The notes under the pieces were generated by a model that was not told where the DNA came from, did no database searches, and worked only from the letters and a program-made list of their open reading frames with translations. Both the position numbers and the translations under genes were made by a program. From Neoarius graeffei (taxonomy: Eukaryota > Chordata > Actinopteri > Siluriformes > Ariidae), in the NCBI RefSeq assembly GCF_027579695.1, contig NC_083587.1, positions 49,225,021-49,289,020 on the forward strand: DNA of 64,000 nucleotides, in the 5' to 3' direction. Below, in pieces: positions 63,302 through 64,000 of the stretch (its first letter is position 1; each line of letters opens with the position of its first letter).

Positions 63302-64000
63302 CAGTTGACACGTCAGACGTGTATATGACTAGCAGTCTTCAGCAGAGCTCTCCATTCAGCACGGTCTTGAGTTGCCTCCTCTGCGATATTCCATAGCTTC
63401 AAGTCAGCACGGACAGATTCCGTTCAGCTTTTTCGAGGTCGGCCACGGTTGTTCGCTCCTTCAACTTCCAGGCTAGTACATCTGTTGATCCAAGAATTAC
63501 TGCGCTGGACGTGTCCAAACCAGCGGAGACGACTGCATCTGAGGACAGTGTCAAGGCGACGGAGGTTCAGCATGCGCAGAAGAGAAGACGTGCTAATTCG
63601 TGTTCCTCTTTTGACATTGCACATCCATAAAAGCATGGCTCTTTCATTACGCTCAAGCCGTTTTTGGTCATCTCTTCGGAGTGCACAACGTTCAGAACCG
63701 TTTAACATGGTGCCACGCACACAACTGCTGTATAGTTGACCACAGGTATGAAGTGAGACAGCTTTGCAGGTTAACAATGGCAGCAGCTCTCTAAACTTTC
63801 CTAAAGCAGAACAAGTTCTGAATATCATTGCCAGTTCACAACCACCTCCTGGGTAGATATCATCACCAAGGTATACGAAGCTATCGACGACCTCTAGTTT
63901 GTTACCTGCCAACATTACCTCACTGCATGGTCTTGCATCAATCAGCCGAGCTCCTCCGAGACAACACCGACACTTGTAATCTGGGTTTTCCACTAACCTC
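63302..64000 (-). pseudogene. Non-LTR retrotransposon C-terminal segment, runs off the window
   Basis: The minus strand, open from 63993 to 63424, reads LEVVDSFVYLGDDIYPGGGC, ALGKFRELLPLLTCKAVSLH, QLYSSCVRGTMLNGSERCAL, RLERNERAMLLWMCNVKRGT and LRWFGHVQRS. This is the region after the reverse transcriptase of many animal LINEs (YLG.......L......LY.....L.G.E.W.......L......LRW.GH..R). The reading ends RGRPRKS with further degenerate sequence to about 63302. The remainder lies to the right of the window. The clade is not assigned. Confidence 0.85.

Overview
The window is vertebrate nuclear DNA from a teleost fish. It holds intron-split genes and a dense mix of fish-type transposons: Tc1-like elements with TA target sites, hAT elements with 8-bp target duplications, tRNA-derived V-SINE-like repeats, L2-like and other LINEs, and (TA)n, (GT)n and (CT)n microsatellites. 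I cannot name the species. The many copies of one tRNA-derived SINE would fit an otophysan such as a catfish, but that is a guess.

Two host genes are recognisable, both on the + strand. The first is the 3' end of an integrin alpha-8 gene (itga8). Six exons lie at 646-804, 13988-14101, 17125-17238, 37792-37893, 38740-38862 and 43386-43475. Every visible junction is in phase 0. Together they encode the end of the extracellular calf region, the furin-type heavy/light chain cleavage site, the membrane-proximal light chain, the single transmembrane helix and the short GFFDR cytoplasmic tail. A 3' UTR follows to about 45.6 kb. The second is the start of rbm42, an RNA-binding protein gene, with two early exons at 57121-57188 and 57364-57511. 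Its RRM part lies beyond the window or is not visible.

Nearly everything else is mobile DNA. The first itga8 intron (0.8-14 kb) holds a Tc1 element with a 990-bp insertion, a Crypton-like fragment, a small Tc1 MITE and SINEs. It also holds a deep nest (6961-10370: Tc1 MITE, then foldback palindrome, then BED-finger hAT, with a separate SINE) and a nearly perfect inverted SINE dimer just before exon 13988. The second intron carries a foldback element with a (CT)n-bearing tandem repeat core. The 20.5-kb third intron contains a LINE interrupted by a 5.6-kb hAT-like element, itself interrupted by an L2 LINE, another hAT-like element and a SINE. It also has an internally deleted endonuclease LINE, three kinds of Tc1-like element, and a Crypton-like element interrupted by a THAP-domain element. 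The last intron holds a SINE/Tc1 chimera and another Tc1 element that ends about 45 bp before the final exon. Between itga8 and rbm42 (45.6-57.1 kb) are SINEs, LINE remnants, tandem duplications and a possible Harbinger-type first exon. The first long rbm42 intron contains a second BED-finger hAT copy, an unidentified candidate exon on the minus strand, a second copy of a 0.7-kb inverted-terminal element, and a LINE 3' end running off the window.

I found no clearly new biological system. The most notable signals are structural: large intronic palindromes, splice acceptors made of TG repeats, deeply nested insertions with readable target duplications, an 88-bp inverted-ended module shared by unrelated elements, and a LINE reading frame that joins endonuclease to C-terminus without a reverse transcriptase.
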